A DNA stretch of 13,688 bases, from the NCBI GenBank assembly GCA_023458995.1, contig JAEWVV010000164.1:1-13688 (forward strand), read 5' to 3'. Position numbers and translations under genes: made by a program. The notes beneath the pieces were generated by a model. It was not told the DNA's origin and did no database searches. It worked only from the letters and a program-made list of their open reading frames with translations. The DNA is from Bacillota bacterium (GTDB taxonomy: Bacteria > Bacillota_I > Bacilli_A > Acholeplasmatales > Acholeplasmataceae). Of the stretch, positions 1-8,929 are shown piece after piece. Each line of letters begins with the position of its first letter. Position 1 is the first letter of the stretch.

Positions 1-126
1 GCACATATCTTTAATGCAGGTCAAAATGTCAATTTAGAAGCTATTTTAGGTTATCAAAAAGGTGAAGAAAAACGTCACTTTAATGATCTTTATCGGGAAA
101 GAAATCCTAAGAAGAATAAAGAATAG
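1..126 (+). CDS. C-terminal end of an unidentified protein (5' truncated by window edge)
   Basis: Frame 1 is open from the first base and ends at TAG (124-126), giving the last 41 residues of a protein whose start lies outside the window. The tail is strongly charged and lysine/arginine rich at the very end (last residues NPKKNKE). I do not recognise the family from this fragment. It sits on the same strand 57 bases upstream of the MgtC-family gene and no terminator hairpin is visible between them, so the two may be cotranscribed. That the frame is coding is supported by the absence of stops, codon use like its neighbours, and the ribosome binding site for the next gene beginning only after its stop. 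Confidence 0.6.
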   Translation, partial: AHIFNAGQNVNLEAILGYQKGEEKRHFNDLYRERNPKKNKE

Positions 127-183
127 AGGATTTAATCAAAAATAAATCATGTTGGTGGAAACACATAAAGGAGGGAGAACAAG

Positions 184-705
184 ATGTATTTTTATGATCT
201 AGATTTAAGTTTTATGGATGTTTTATTGAAAATGATCGTTCCCTTAGTTATTGCATTTATTGTTGGAGGATTCGTAGGACTCGAAAGACAAAACGTAGGA
301 AAAGCGGCAGGACTTTCCTCACATATTTTAGTTGCAATCGCAAGTACAGGTATTGCGATTATGCAACGTCTTATGTTTGAATATCAGTTAGAATTAGCGA
401 TATCTGGTGTTGCAATCGATCCAGAAGGACAACGCATCATTGCACAAGTTGTGACTGGTATTGGTTTTATTGGTGCCGGTGTTATTTTAAAAGACTCAAC
501 ACAAGTTATTAAAGGAATCACCACAGCAGCAACCATTTGGTATACTGCGATGACAGGTCTTATTTTAGGGAGTGGATATCTCGTTGTGGGTTCATTATTA
601 GGTGTGTTTTTGATTGCATTTATTATGATACGTGACCTACATCGTGGATTCAATCCACTTGTCCCACATGATAAACGTAAAACTAGCAAAACAGTTGAGG
701 AGTAA
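184..705 (+). CDS. MgtC/SapB-family membrane protein
   Basis: A 173-residue integral membrane protein of the MgtC/SapB family. Family hallmarks are visible: GLERQ after the first membrane helix (residues 32-36), AAGLSSHILV (41-50), QVVTGIGFIGAGVILK (88-103) and GITTAATIW (111-119), with about four or five hydrophobic segments between residues 13 and 150 and a short basic cytoplasmic tail. In pathogens MgtC supports growth at low magnesium and modulates ATP synthase; most bacterial members are uncharacterised, so the exact role here is open. The start is chosen because a strong AAAGGAGGG site (168-176) lies 7 bases upstream. Its stop is only 2 bases before the mnmE start, implying one transcript and probably translational coupling. 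Confidence 0.88.
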   Translation: MYFYDLDLSFMDVLLKMIVPLVIAFIVGGFVGLERQNVGKAAGLSSHILVAIASTGIAIMQRLMFEYQLELAISGVAIDPEGQRIIAQVVTGIGFIGAGVILKDSTQVIKGITTAATIWYTAMTGLILGSGYLVVGSLLGVFLIAFIMIRDLHRGFNPLVPHDKRKTSKTVEE

Positions 706-707
706 CT

Positions 708-2054
708 ATGAACTTTGAAACCATTGCTGCAATCTCAACAGCATTTGGAACTGCTGGTATCTCTGTGATTAGAGTAAGCGGCGAAAAAGCAATTTCTGAA
801 GTGAATAAAATCTTTAAAGGACGTGATTTAAATAAAGTGAAATCACATACCCTTCATTACGGCCATATCATGAATGAAGATAGTACCATTCTTGATGAAG
901 TCATGGTTGCTGTGATGAGAAAGCCTAAAACATTTACTGCTGAAGATGTTGTTGAAGTATCAACACATGGTGGTATTTTAATTACGCAAAAAGTTCTAGA
1001 ACGTATTTTATCACTTGATATTAGACTAGCTGAACCAGGTGAATTTAGTGAAAGAGCGTACCTCAACGGACGTATCGATTTAGTTCAAGCAGAATCGATT
1101 ATGGACTTAATCCATGCGAAAAGCGAACAAGCATTAAAAATCGCTAACCTAGGTATTCATCATTACACATCAGACTTGATTAGAAAACTAAGGTCAAAAC
1201 TACTAACAATCATCGCTCAAATTGAAGTGAATATTGACTATCCAGAATATGACGATGCTATTGTTATGAGTAAAGAAATAATAGGTCCAAGAACAGAGGA
1301 ACTCATTTCAGAGATTAATCATATCTTAGATGAATCCTATAAAAATCAACTCATTCGTGATGGTGTTAAAACGGTCATTGTTGGGAAGCCTAATGTTGGT
1401 AAATCAAGTTTACTCAATGCTTTACTAAACGAAGAAAAAGCGATTGTAACAGAAATTGAAGGTACCACGCGTGATACCATTGAAGCCTATATCAATATGG
1501 GTGGAATCATGCTTAAATTAATCGATACTGCAGGGATTAGAGAAACCACAGACATTGTTGAGCGTATCGGTGTTGATCGCTCCATGAAGGCACTTCATGA
1601 TGCTGAACTTGTACTGCTTGTACTAGATCAAAGCCGTGCACTAACGAAAGAAGATAAAGAACTTTTAGACATTACAAAAGATAAAAAACGAATTATTATA
1701 GCAAATAAAGCAGATCTTCCTAAAGCGTTGTCTTTAGAAGAAGTTATCACGATTTCAACCCTTACAAAATATGGATTAAATGATTTAGAAAAAGCTATTT
1801 TAAAGAAGCTTGAACTCGAAGATTTAAACTCAAGAGATTTAAATTATTTATCTAACATTAGACATATTACTAAAGTCAAAGAAGCGAGAGCATCACTTGA
1901 AAACGTCATGAAATCTATTGCACTTGATATGCCAGTTGATGTCTATGCAATTGACCTTACTCAAGCATGGCGATCACTCGGTGAAATCCTTGGTGAAAAC
2001 TATGCGGATGATCTTCTGAATGAGCTTTTTTCTAAGTTCTGTTTAGGAAAATAA
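708..2054 (+). CDS. mnmE: tRNA modification GTPase MnmE (TrmE)
   Basis: A 448-residue MnmE of normal length. With MnmG it installs the aminomethyl-type group on C5 of the wobble uridine of tRNAs reading two-fold degenerate codons, using GTP, a folate C1 donor and FAD. The N-terminal folate-binding dimerisation domain (about 1-118) is followed by the helical domain, into which the G domain is inserted: G1 GKPNVGKS (226-233), TTRD (253-256), G3 DTAG (273-276) and G4 NKAD (333-336). The C-terminal FCLGK with catalytic Cys445 is intact, so the enzyme looks functional. The start overlaps the end of the MgtC-family gene by operon-like spacing, with GAGGAG supplied by that gene's last codons. The partner mnmG is not in the window. 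Confidence 0.97.
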   Translation: MNFETIAAISTAFGTAGISVIRVSGEKAISEVNKIFKGRDLNKVKSHTLHYGHIMNEDSTILDEVMVAVMRKPKTFTAEDVVEVSTHGGILITQKVLERILSLDIRLAEPGEFSERAYLNGRIDLVQAESIMDLIHAKSEQALKIANLGIHHYTSDLIRKLRSKLLTIIAQIEVNIDYPEYDDAIVMSKEIIGPRTEELISEINHILDESYKNQLIRDGVKTVIVGKPNVGKSSLLNALLNEEKAIVTEIEGTTRDTIEAYINMGGIMLKLIDTAGIRETTDIVERIGVDRSMKALHDAELVLLVLDQSRALTKEDKELLDITKDKKRIIIANKADLPKALSLEEVITISTLTKYGLNDLEKAILKKLELEDLNSRDLNYLSNIRHITKVKEARASLENVMKSIALDMPVDVYAIDLTQAWRSLGEILGENYADDLLNELFSKFCLGK

Positions 2055-2068
2055 AACGTTGAAAATGA

Positions 2069-2100
2069 TTGAGTCAACCTAATCTTTATTATGCTATAAT
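2069..2100 (+). promoter_or_regulatory. Candidate promoter for dnaX operon
   Basis: A perfect TATAAT at 2095-2100 lies 27 bases before the dnaX start in the mnmE-dnaX gap. The best -35 is weak: TTGAGT at 2069-2074 with a long 20-base spacer. The -10 is convincing, the -35 is not. No terminator hairpin is visible after mnmE, so readthrough into dnaX is also possible. Confidence 0.5.
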
Positions 2101-2127
2101 AATGAATATGAGAAAGAGGGGTATGTT

Positions 2128-3780
2128 ATGGCATATGTAGCACTGTACCGCGCCTATCGTCCGAAAGCTTTTAGTGAAGTATCAGGACAAAAGGTCATTA
2201 TTAAAACACTTCAAAATGCACTGTTACATGATAAGATAGCCCATGCTTATATTTTTTCTGGTCCGAGAGGTACTGGTAAAACAAGTATCGCTAAGATTTT
2301 TGCAAAAGCAGTGAACTGCACGAACCACCCCAAAGGTGAACCATGTAATGAATGTGATATCTGTAAAGGTATTGACAATGGATCAATTCCTGATGTCATT
2401 GAAATTGACGCTGCATCAAATAATGGTGTCGATGAAATCAGAGACTTAAGAGACAAAGTTAAATACATGCCATCGGTTGGACAATACAAAGTCTATATCA
2501 TCGATGAAGTCCATATGCTTACGCCTGGCGCATTTAACGCATTACTTAAAACATTAGAAGAACCACCAAAACACGTCATCTTTATTCTTGCAACAACCGA
2601 AGTTCATAAAGTGCCTGCAACGATCTTATCGAGATGTCAACGTTTTGATTTTAAGAACATTGAAACATCAGATATCGTTATAAAACTTAAACAAATTGCT
2701 GAAGCTGAAAAAATCAATATTTCACCTGATGCGATTTACGCTGTAGCAGAAAATGCTGAAGGCGGATTGCGTGATGCAATTTCACTTCTAGATCAAGCAA
2801 TATCCTTTGCTGGTGATGTCATCACCGAAGATGATGTTCACCAAGTTTCAGGAAGTGTCGCTAAAAAGTCACTCATTCGGATGTTACTCGCAATTTCAAA
2901 TAAAGAAATCCCGTTAGCTATGACTGTTTTAAAAGAACTACTTGCTGAAGGAAAAGAAATCACACGTATCGTTAATGATTTAATTCTAGCGCTTCGTGAT
3001 ATCTTAATCGAAAAAATGACAAAAGTCGATTTACCAAAATACAGTGAACTCTTATCTGTATTTTCAACGGATAAAATTTATTTCTATCTTGAGATTTTAA
3101 ACCAACTTCAACAAGATATGAAAACAACACATCAAAAAAGAGCTTATGTTGAACTTGCAATCATCAGAATGATGGAACATCAACAATTAAAAACCATCGA
3201 TTTCGATGGTGTCATTCAAGGATTAAAGAGTGACATGCAAGAACTCAAAGAACAAATCAAAGCTCAACCTAAAGTTCAAGCTGTTCAAGCGAAAACACTA
3301 AAACCACTTGTCACAATCAAACAAGTTGAAAATGTTTTAAACAATGCAGATAAAGAGAAGAAAACACTTCTACAATCCGGATGGGCGCATTTAAAAGACT
3401 ATCCTAAAGCCCATTTAAAAATGGTTGCATATCTTTTATCTCAAGGTGAATTAGAAGCAGTTTCTGATACCATGTTACTCGTCTATGACGATTTAAACTT
3501 ATGCAAACGCATCTTAGATCCAGATATGAAAAAACTAGCGCTTGAAGTCTTTAACAGCAAGAATCATCTGATTGATGATGTCATTGCAATCCTTAAGACC
3601 GATTGGCTTGTGATCAAAGAAGTTTATCTTGATCTTTGGAAAAAAGGACAAAAGAAACCTAAATTACCACCCCATGATTTAAAACTCTATCAAGATGAAA
3701 TTCAGGAATCCAATAAAGAACCTGAAATCATTTCACTTGCTAAAGAATATTTTGGCGATAAAGTAACAATAAAGGAGTAA
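2128..3780 (+). CDS. dnaX: DNA polymerase III subunits gamma/tau (clamp loader)
   Basis: A 550-residue DnaX, close in size to Firmicute tau. It is the ATPase of the clamp loader that places the beta sliding clamp on primed DNA. Visible features: Walker A GPRGTGKTS (45-53), a zinc module with Cys64, Cys73, Cys76 and Cys79, Walker B IIDEVHM (124-130), sensor 1 ATTE (155-158) and the SRC arginine-finger motif (168-170). Domain III follows to about residue 370, then a low-complexity Gln/Lys linker and a C-terminal tau region. The start has AGAGGGG (2115-2121) 6 bases upstream. It opens the classical dnaX-ybaB-recR cluster. I see no convincing A AAA AAG frameshift site at the gamma/tau boundary, so a single product is inferred. 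Confidence 0.97.
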   Translation: MAYVALYRAYRPKAFSEVSGQKVIIKTLQNALLHDKIAHAYIFSGPRGTGKTSIAKIFAKAVNCTNHPKGEPCNECDICKGIDNGSIPDVIEIDAASNNGVDEIRDLRDKVKYMPSVGQYKVYIIDEVHMLTPGAFNALLKTLEEPPKHVIFILATTEVHKVPATILSRCQRFDFKNIETSDIVIKLKQIAEAEKINISPDAIYAVAENAEGGLRDAISLLDQAISFAGDVITEDDVHQVSGSVAKKSLIRMLLAISNKEIPLAMTVLKELLAEGKEITRIVNDLILALRDILIEKMTKVDLPKYSELLSVFSTDKIYFYLEILNQLQQDMKTTHQKRAYVELAIIRMMEHQQLKTIDFDGVIQGLKSDMQELKEQIKAQPKVQAVQAKTLKPLVTIKQVENVLNNADKEKKTLLQSGWAHLKDYPKAHLKMVAYLLSQGELEAVSDTMLLVYDDLNLCKRILDPDMKKLALEVFNSKNHLIDDVIAILKTDWLVIKEVYLDLWKKGQKKPKLPPHDLKLYQDEIQESNKEPEIISLAKEYFGDKVTIKE

Positions 3781-3786
3781 TAAAAA

Positions 3787-4077
3787 ATGAACCCAAATAT
3801 GCTTAATAAACTCAAAAAAATACAAAAGCAGATGCAAGAAGCTCAAGAAGCATTAGAACGCAAAGAGTTTTTTGGTAAATCATCAGGCGTAACCGTCATT
3901 ATGCAAGGAACACGTCAAGTTATTGATGTCCAAATCAATCCTGAATTATTAGAAGAATTAGAACTTCTACAAGATTCCATTTTGCTTGCTACAAATGACG
4001 CATTAAAACAAATTGATAAAGAACAAGAAGAAACGATGGGTCAATTTACTGGCGGTATGGGTGGGTTTGGATTTTAA
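3787..4077 (+). CDS. ybaB: YbaB/EbfC-family nucleoid-associated protein
   Basis: A 96-residue member of the YbaB/EbfC family, small DNA-binding proteins that form tweezer-like dimers and are almost always encoded between dnaX and recR, as here. It begins with the usual amphipathic helix rich in Lys and Gln (MLNKLKKIQKQMQEAQEAL), followed by the beta region with VTVIMQGTRQVIDVQINPEL, and ends in the glycine-rich Met-Gly-Phe tail common in the family. Its ribosome binding site AAAGGAG (3771-3777) is within the last codons of dnaX. The stop and the recR start share one base (TAATG), which indicates translational coupling. Confidence 0.95.
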   Translation: MNPNMLNKLKKIQKQMQEAQEALERKEFFGKSSGVTVIMQGTRQVIDVQINPELLEELELLQDSILLATNDALKQIDKEQEETMGQFTGGMGGFGF

Positions 4078-4667
4078 TGTATCCATCCATTCTTCAGAAA
4101 ATCATTGAAGATTTTCAAAAACTACCAGGTATTGGTGAAAAAACAGCGGAAAGACTTGCCCTTCATTTGATCACACAATGGGATAATGATGATCTCATTC
4201 AGTTCTCTGATCATTTAAAAAGACTGAAAGTTGAGATTATGTATTGCCCGATCTGTCATATGATTACAGATAAACCAATCTGTGATATTTGCAGTGACCA
4301 GACAAGAGATAAAGAAACACTCATGGTTGTTTCAGATGCTAAAGATGTATTTCAAATTGAGAAAATGAAAACATATCATGGCGTCTATCACATCTTAGGT
4401 GGTTTAATCGATTTCTCAAGGGGCATTACCGATAAAGATTTACATATTGATACCCTCTCAAAAAGGATACCCTCCATCAAGGAAATGATCATTGCGACCA
4501 ATTCGACTGTTGAAGGTGAAATGACAGCAAAATATTTAAAAGCATTATTTGCTGATGAAAAATTGATGATTTCTAGACTTGCTTACGGTCTACCTGTCGG
4601 AACTGATTTAAAATACGCCGATGAACTTACCTTAAGCAAAGCAGTTGAAAATAGACTGAAATATTAG
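4077..4667 (+). CDS. recR: Recombination mediator protein RecR
   Basis: A 196-residue RecR of normal length. With RecO (and RecF) it helps load RecA on SSB-coated single-stranded DNA during gap repair. Domains in order: a helix-hairpin-helix with FQKLPGIGEKTAERLALHL (13-31), a four-cysteine zinc module (Cys57, Cys60, Cys69, Cys72), a Toprim domain beginning LMVVSDAKDVFQIEK (82-96) and containing ATNSTVEGE (140-148), and the C-terminal LAYGLPVGTDLKYADELTL (168-186), a family signature. The start codon overlaps the ybaB stop by one base, so it is probably translated by coupling; no separate strong ribosome binding site is seen. Confidence 0.96.
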   Translation: MYPSILQKIIEDFQKLPGIGEKTAERLALHLITQWDNDDLIQFSDHLKRLKVEIMYCPICHMITDKPICDICSDQTRDKETLMVVSDAKDVFQIEKMKTYHGVYHILGGLIDFSRGITDKDLHIDTLSKRIPSIKEMIIATNSTVEGEMTAKYLKALFADEKLMISRLAYGLPVGTDLKYADELTLSKAVENRLKY

Positions 4668-4678
4668 GAGGAAAAACG

Positions 4679-4951
4679 ATGTGGGACACAATTAAAGGCT
4701 TTTTTGAAGGCATATATGGTCGTTTTAATGGTTATCTTCAAGGACTCCTTGATATTGATAACAGATTAATTGGATTGTACAATGAATATGTTGCACCATT
4801 ACCTGAATTAATCAAGCTTTTAGGGATAGTCTTTGTAGGATTTCTTTTGGTTTTTGGTACGATTGGTTTTGTTAAAAAGATGCTCAAACTCTTTATTGTA
4901 CTTGCAGTCATCCTAGCCATCGTTTTCTTTATCACACGATTAAATCAGTAA
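4679..4951 (+). CDS. Small two-helix membrane protein of unknown function
   Basis: A 90-residue protein with a perfect TAGGAGG-type ribosome binding site (AGGAGG, 4667-4672) six bases before ATG, so it is certainly meant to be translated. The N-terminal 40 residues are soluble and amphipathic with several aromatic residues. Two hydrophobic segments follow at about 43-64 and 69-86, separated by a basic turn (KKMLK), which suggests a helical hairpin with the loop in the cytoplasm. I do not recognise the family. It follows recR by 11 bases and so belongs to the dnaX-ybaB-recR transcript. In Bacillus the same neighbourhood holds yaaL and the two-helix BofA, but I see no clear sequence similarity to either. 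Confidence 0.8.
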   Translation: MWDTIKGFFEGIYGRFNGYLQGLLDIDNRLIGLYNEYVAPLPELIKLLGIVFVGFLLVFGTIGFVKKMLKLFIVLAVILAIVFFITRLNQ

Positions 4952-4954
4952 CAC

Positions 4955-4983
4955 TTGCAAAAATAAAACGATTAGTATACAAT
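4955..4983 (+). promoter_or_regulatory. Promoter for rpoE
   Basis: TTGCAA (4955-4960) and TACAAT (4978-4983) are separated by exactly 17 bases and lie 23 bases upstream of the rpoE start. This would give rpoE its own transcript in addition to readthrough from the dnaX operon. An overlapping TATACA at 4976 gives a less good 15-base spacer. Confidence 0.7.
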
Positions 4984-5006
4984 AGATACGGTTTTAGGAG
5001 GCACAC

Positions 5007-5555
5007 ATGAGCGATAAATTAAAAACGTTAGCAATGCTCGATATTGCGGAAGTTTTACTGAAAGAATCAGGTAAACCACTTCCTATTCAAGATATCATGA
5101 AGAACGTTGCTGAAACAAAAGAAATTCCACTTGATGACATCGATAAACTTACACAGTTATACATGGATATTACCCAAAGTGCAAAGTTTGTTTACTGTGG
5201 TGATGATCAATGGGATTTAAAAGAAAGAAACTTAGATTTATGGGACAAAGATGGTTATGCCTTTGTTCACGCAGAAGATATTGAAGAGGATACCGAAGAA
5301 GATCTAGACTTTACTGAATTTGTTCTTGAAGAAGAAGTTGAAGCTGAAGCTGAAGAGGACGAAGAAGAAAGTGATGAAGAAGATCTTGATGAGGAAATCA
5401 AGGAAGAAAAAGAATACATCGATGTGGAATTACCTGTTAAATCAACAGATGACGAAGATATTGATGAACCCGAAATTGAATTTGATGACGATGAGTATGA
5501 CGAAGATGAATACAACGACATCATGGATGATTTCGAAGATATGTACGACGAATAA
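5007..5555 (+). CDS. rpoE: DNA-directed RNA polymerase delta subunit
   Basis: A 182-residue delta subunit, the auxiliary RNA polymerase protein of low-GC Gram-positive bacteria that accelerates enzyme recycling and makes initiation sensitive to the initiating NTP level. Residues 1 to about 83 form the HARE-HTH domain (includes ESGKPLPIQDIMKNVAETK and ends with DQWDLKERNLDLWDKDGYAF). Residues 86-182 are an extremely acidic, low-complexity Glu/Asp tail, expected to be disordered. AGGAGG (4996-5001) lies 5 bases before the start. In Bacillus rpoE is normally next to pyrG; here one gene is inserted between them. The acidic repeats create long false reading frames in other frames of this stretch. 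Confidence 0.95.
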   Translation: MSDKLKTLAMLDIAEVLLKESGKPLPIQDIMKNVAETKEIPLDDIDKLTQLYMDITQSAKFVYCGDDQWDLKERNLDLWDKDGYAFVHAEDIEEDTEEDLDFTEFVLEEEVEAEAEEDEEESDEEDLDEEIKEEKEYIDVELPVKSTDDEDIDEPEIEFDDDEYDEDEYNDIMDDFEDMYDE

Positions 5556-5565
5556 AATATAAAAT

Positions 5566-5595
5566 GGGTATACTAAAACTGTATACCCTTTTTTT
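5566..5595 (+). terminator. Intrinsic terminator after rpoE
   Basis: GGGTATAC (5566-5573) pairs perfectly with GTATACCC (5581-5588) around a 7-base loop, followed by seven T (5589-5595). It begins 10 bases after the rpoE stop and ends the dnaX-rpoE transcript. Confidence 0.9.
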
Positions 5596-5619
5596 CCCCG
5601 CAAGAAAGGAATGAATATT

Positions 5620-6234
5620 ATGCCAGGTTGGCAAGAATGGTTAGGCTATATCGCATCTGCGATTGTCCTTGTTTCACTTTTAATGAGCTCAGTCAAGAGA
5701 CTCAGATGGATTAACATGATTGGTTCACTTGTTTTTGCAGTATACGGATTTTTGATTAGTGCATATCCTGTGGGAGTCATGAATTTAGGTATTGTTATGA
5801 TCAACTCATATTACTTGTATCAGATGTATTCAAAGAAAGATTATTTTAAACTTCTTTCTGTATCAGATGTTATCTATTTCAATGAGTTTGTTAAAACCTA
5901 TGAAAAAGATATGAAGCATTTCATGGCATTTGATGAATCACTAGATAATCCTAATATGGTTAAACTGTTTATTTTAAGAAATACAGTCCCAGCAGGTATT
6001 TTAGTTGGAAAAAGAAAAGATGATAGCTTAGAGATTTTAGTTGACTATGTAACACCAACATATCGTGATTTCAAAGTTGGAGAATTCTTATATAAGGATC
6101 AAGTTCAATTCTTTAAAGATAATGGAATTACAAAACTTTTTACAAAACCAGGAAATGATCAACATCAGAAGTATTTACTTCGTATGGGCTTTGTTAAAAA
6201 ATCAGATGTTTACTTTGTAAAGACATTATCATAA
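5620..6234 (+). CDS. YgjV-like membrane domain fused to a GNAT-like domain
   Basis: A 204-residue two-part protein. Residues about 6-24, 31-48 and 51-69 are three hydrophobic segments; the region beginning WLGYIASAIVLVSLLMSS and including GSLVFAVYGFLISAYP resembles the YgjV / PQ-loop-like small membrane proteins. After a short linker, residues about 85-204 look like a GNAT acyltransferase fold: VPAGILVG (beta strand and bulge, 123-130), ILVDYVTPTYRDFKVGEFL (139-157, acyl-CoA binding motif region with R149 and G154) and LLRMGFVKKSDVYFVK near the end, typical of the last GNAT strands. The substrate is unknown. I chose ATG 5620 over ATG 5611 because AAGAAAGGA (5602-5610) sits 9 bases from the former and directly abuts the latter. 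It starts just 24 bases after the rpoE terminator. Confidence 0.72.
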   Translation: MPGWQEWLGYIASAIVLVSLLMSSVKRLRWINMIGSLVFAVYGFLISAYPVGVMNLGIVMINSYYLYQMYSKKDYFKLLSVSDVIYFNEFVKTYEKDMKHFMAFDESLDNPNMVKLFILRNTVPAGILVGKRKDDSLEILVDYVTPTYRDFKVGEFLYKDQVQFFKDNGITKLFTKPGNDQHQKYLLRMGFVKKSDVYFVKTLS

Positions 6235-6257
6235 TTGTTAAAATTTCAAATTAACGA

Positions 6258-6285
6258 TTGTCTTTATTACTTCTTTTGATATAAT
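6258..6285 (+). promoter_or_regulatory. pyrG promoter
   Basis: TATAAT at 6280-6285 with TTGTCT at 6258-6263 (16-base spacer). The expected start, seven bases after the -10, is G6292, the first G of GGGC. It lies in the gap after the YgjV/GNAT gene. Confidence 0.8.
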
Positions 6286-6291
6286 AGATAA

Positions 6292-7967
<1,676 letters not shown>

Positions 7968-7970
7968 CGG

Positions 7971-8011
7971 TTACAAAGCCCAATTTCATTGCTAAATGAA
8001 ATGCTTTGTAA
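7971..8011. repeat. Long inverted repeat in the pyrG-fba gap, overlapping the fba promoter
   Basis: TTACAAAGC (7971-7979) pairs with GCTTTGTAA (8003-8011), and ATTTCATT (7983-7990) with AATGAAAT (7995-8002), giving 17 pairs with a 3-base bulge (7980-7982) and a GCTA loop. There is no T-run after it, so it is not a standard intrinsic terminator. The 3' arm covers the whole fba spacer and the loop lies in the -35 box. It could be an operator or a 3'-end stem for pyrG mRNA. Confidence 0.65.
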
Positions 8012-8017
8012 TATAAT
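7989..8017 (+). promoter_or_regulatory. fba promoter
   Basis: TTGCTA (7989-7994) and TATAAT (8012-8017) are separated by exactly 17 bases. Expected start about 8024, giving a short leader of about 26 bases with AAGGAGG at 8035-8041. Confidence 0.78.
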
Positions 8018-8049
8018 AGAGTGTGACAAATTCCAAGGAGGAAAAGTAT

Positions 8050-8916
8050 ATGGCAGTCGTATCAGCAAAAGAAATGTTATTAAAGGCACGCAAAGAAGGT
8101 TATGGCGTAGCTCAAATTAACATCAATAATCTTGAATGGATTAAAGCAGTTTTAACAACGGTTGAAGAATTAAAATCTCCAGTCATCTTAGGTGTATCAG
8201 AAGGTGCAGCTAAATACATGGGTGGTTATAAAACCGTTATGGCAATGGTTAAAGAATTAGATGCATTCTATAATGTATCAGTACCTGTTGCAGTTCACCT
8301 AGATCATGGAACATATGAAGGTGCATACAAAGCACTTAATGCAGGTTTCACATCGATCATGTTTGATGGATCTCATTATCCTTTTGAAGAAAATTTAGCA
8401 AAGACTAAAGAAATCGTTGCAGCATGTCATGCTAAAGGCGTTTCAGTTGAAGCTGAAGTTGGTTCAATCGGTGGTGAAGAAGATGGTGTTGTTGGTATGG
8501 GTGAAGTCGCAGATCCAAAAGAATGCGAAGTCATTGCAGCTACAGGCGTAGATATGTTTGCTGCAGGTATTGGTAATATCCATGGTAAATATCCTGCAAA
8601 CTGGCCAGGTTTAAGATTTGATGTTTTAGAAAATGTTGCGAAAGTAACTAAGGGAGTTCCCCTAGTTCTTCATGGTGGTACTGGTATTCCTGCTGACCAA
8701 GTTAAAAAAGCTATTTCAATGGGTGTTTCCAAGATTAACGTCAACACTGAACTTCAATTAGCATTTGCTGACGCTACACGTAAATACATTGAAGCTGGCA
8801 AAGACTTAGAAAGCAAAGGATTTGACCCAAGAAAGCTTTTAGCTCCAGGCTATGAAGCAATGAAGAAAGTAATTAAAGATAAATTAGAAATGTTTGGTTC
8901 TGTCAATAAAGCATAA
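8050..8916 (+). CDS. fba: Class II fructose-1,6-bisphosphate aldolase
   Basis: A 288-residue class II (zinc-dependent) aldolase of usual length for the Gram-positive FbaA type. It cleaves fructose 1,6-bisphosphate to glyceraldehyde 3-phosphate and dihydroxyacetone phosphate in glycolysis. Seen in the sequence: HLDHG (83-87) with catalytic Asp85 and zinc ligand His86, FDGSHYPFEEN (105-115), the EAEVGSIGGEED loop (134-145), zinc-ligand His178 in NIHGKYP, LHGGTGIP (207-214) with His208, and the phosphate-binding KINVNTEL (228-235). An in-frame GTG at 8023 would add nine residues, but ATG 8050 has AAGGAGG (8035-8041) at 8 bases and begins at the family's normal start, and 8023 coincides with the predicted transcript start. 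Confidence 0.97.
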   Translation: MAVVSAKEMLLKARKEGYGVAQININNLEWIKAVLTTVEELKSPVILGVSEGAAKYMGGYKTVMAMVKELDAFYNVSVPVAVHLDHGTYEGAYKALNAGFTSIMFDGSHYPFEENLAKTKEIVAACHAKGVSVEAEVGSIGGEEDGVVGMGEVADPKECEVIAATGVDMFAAGIGNIHGKYPANWPGLRFDVLENVAKVTKGVPLVLHGGTGIPADQVKKAISMGVSKINVNTELQLAFADATRKYIEAGKDLESKGFDPRKLLAPGYEAMKKVIKDKLEMFGSVNKA

Positions 8917-8929
8917 AGTGGGTGATGAT

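Noticed and set aside
3636..3650. AAAAAAG run in dnaX that resembles a slippery frameshift site
   Set aside because: It lies near the 3' end of the gene, far past the gamma/tau boundary, and its frame (AAA AAA GGA) is not the A AAA AAG arrangement used for programmed -1 shifting.
5267..5562. Long reading frames on both strands within the rpoE tail (a Ser-rich antisense frame and a Lys/Met-rich + frame)
   Set aside because: They are by-products of the GAA/GAT-rich codons of the acidic delta tail; neither has a ribosome binding site and both are pure low complexity.
8023..8049. In-frame GTG at 8023 as an extended aldolase start
   Set aside because: It coincides with the expected transcription start, has no ribosome binding site, and ATG 8050 is 8 bases after AAGGAGG at the normal family start.
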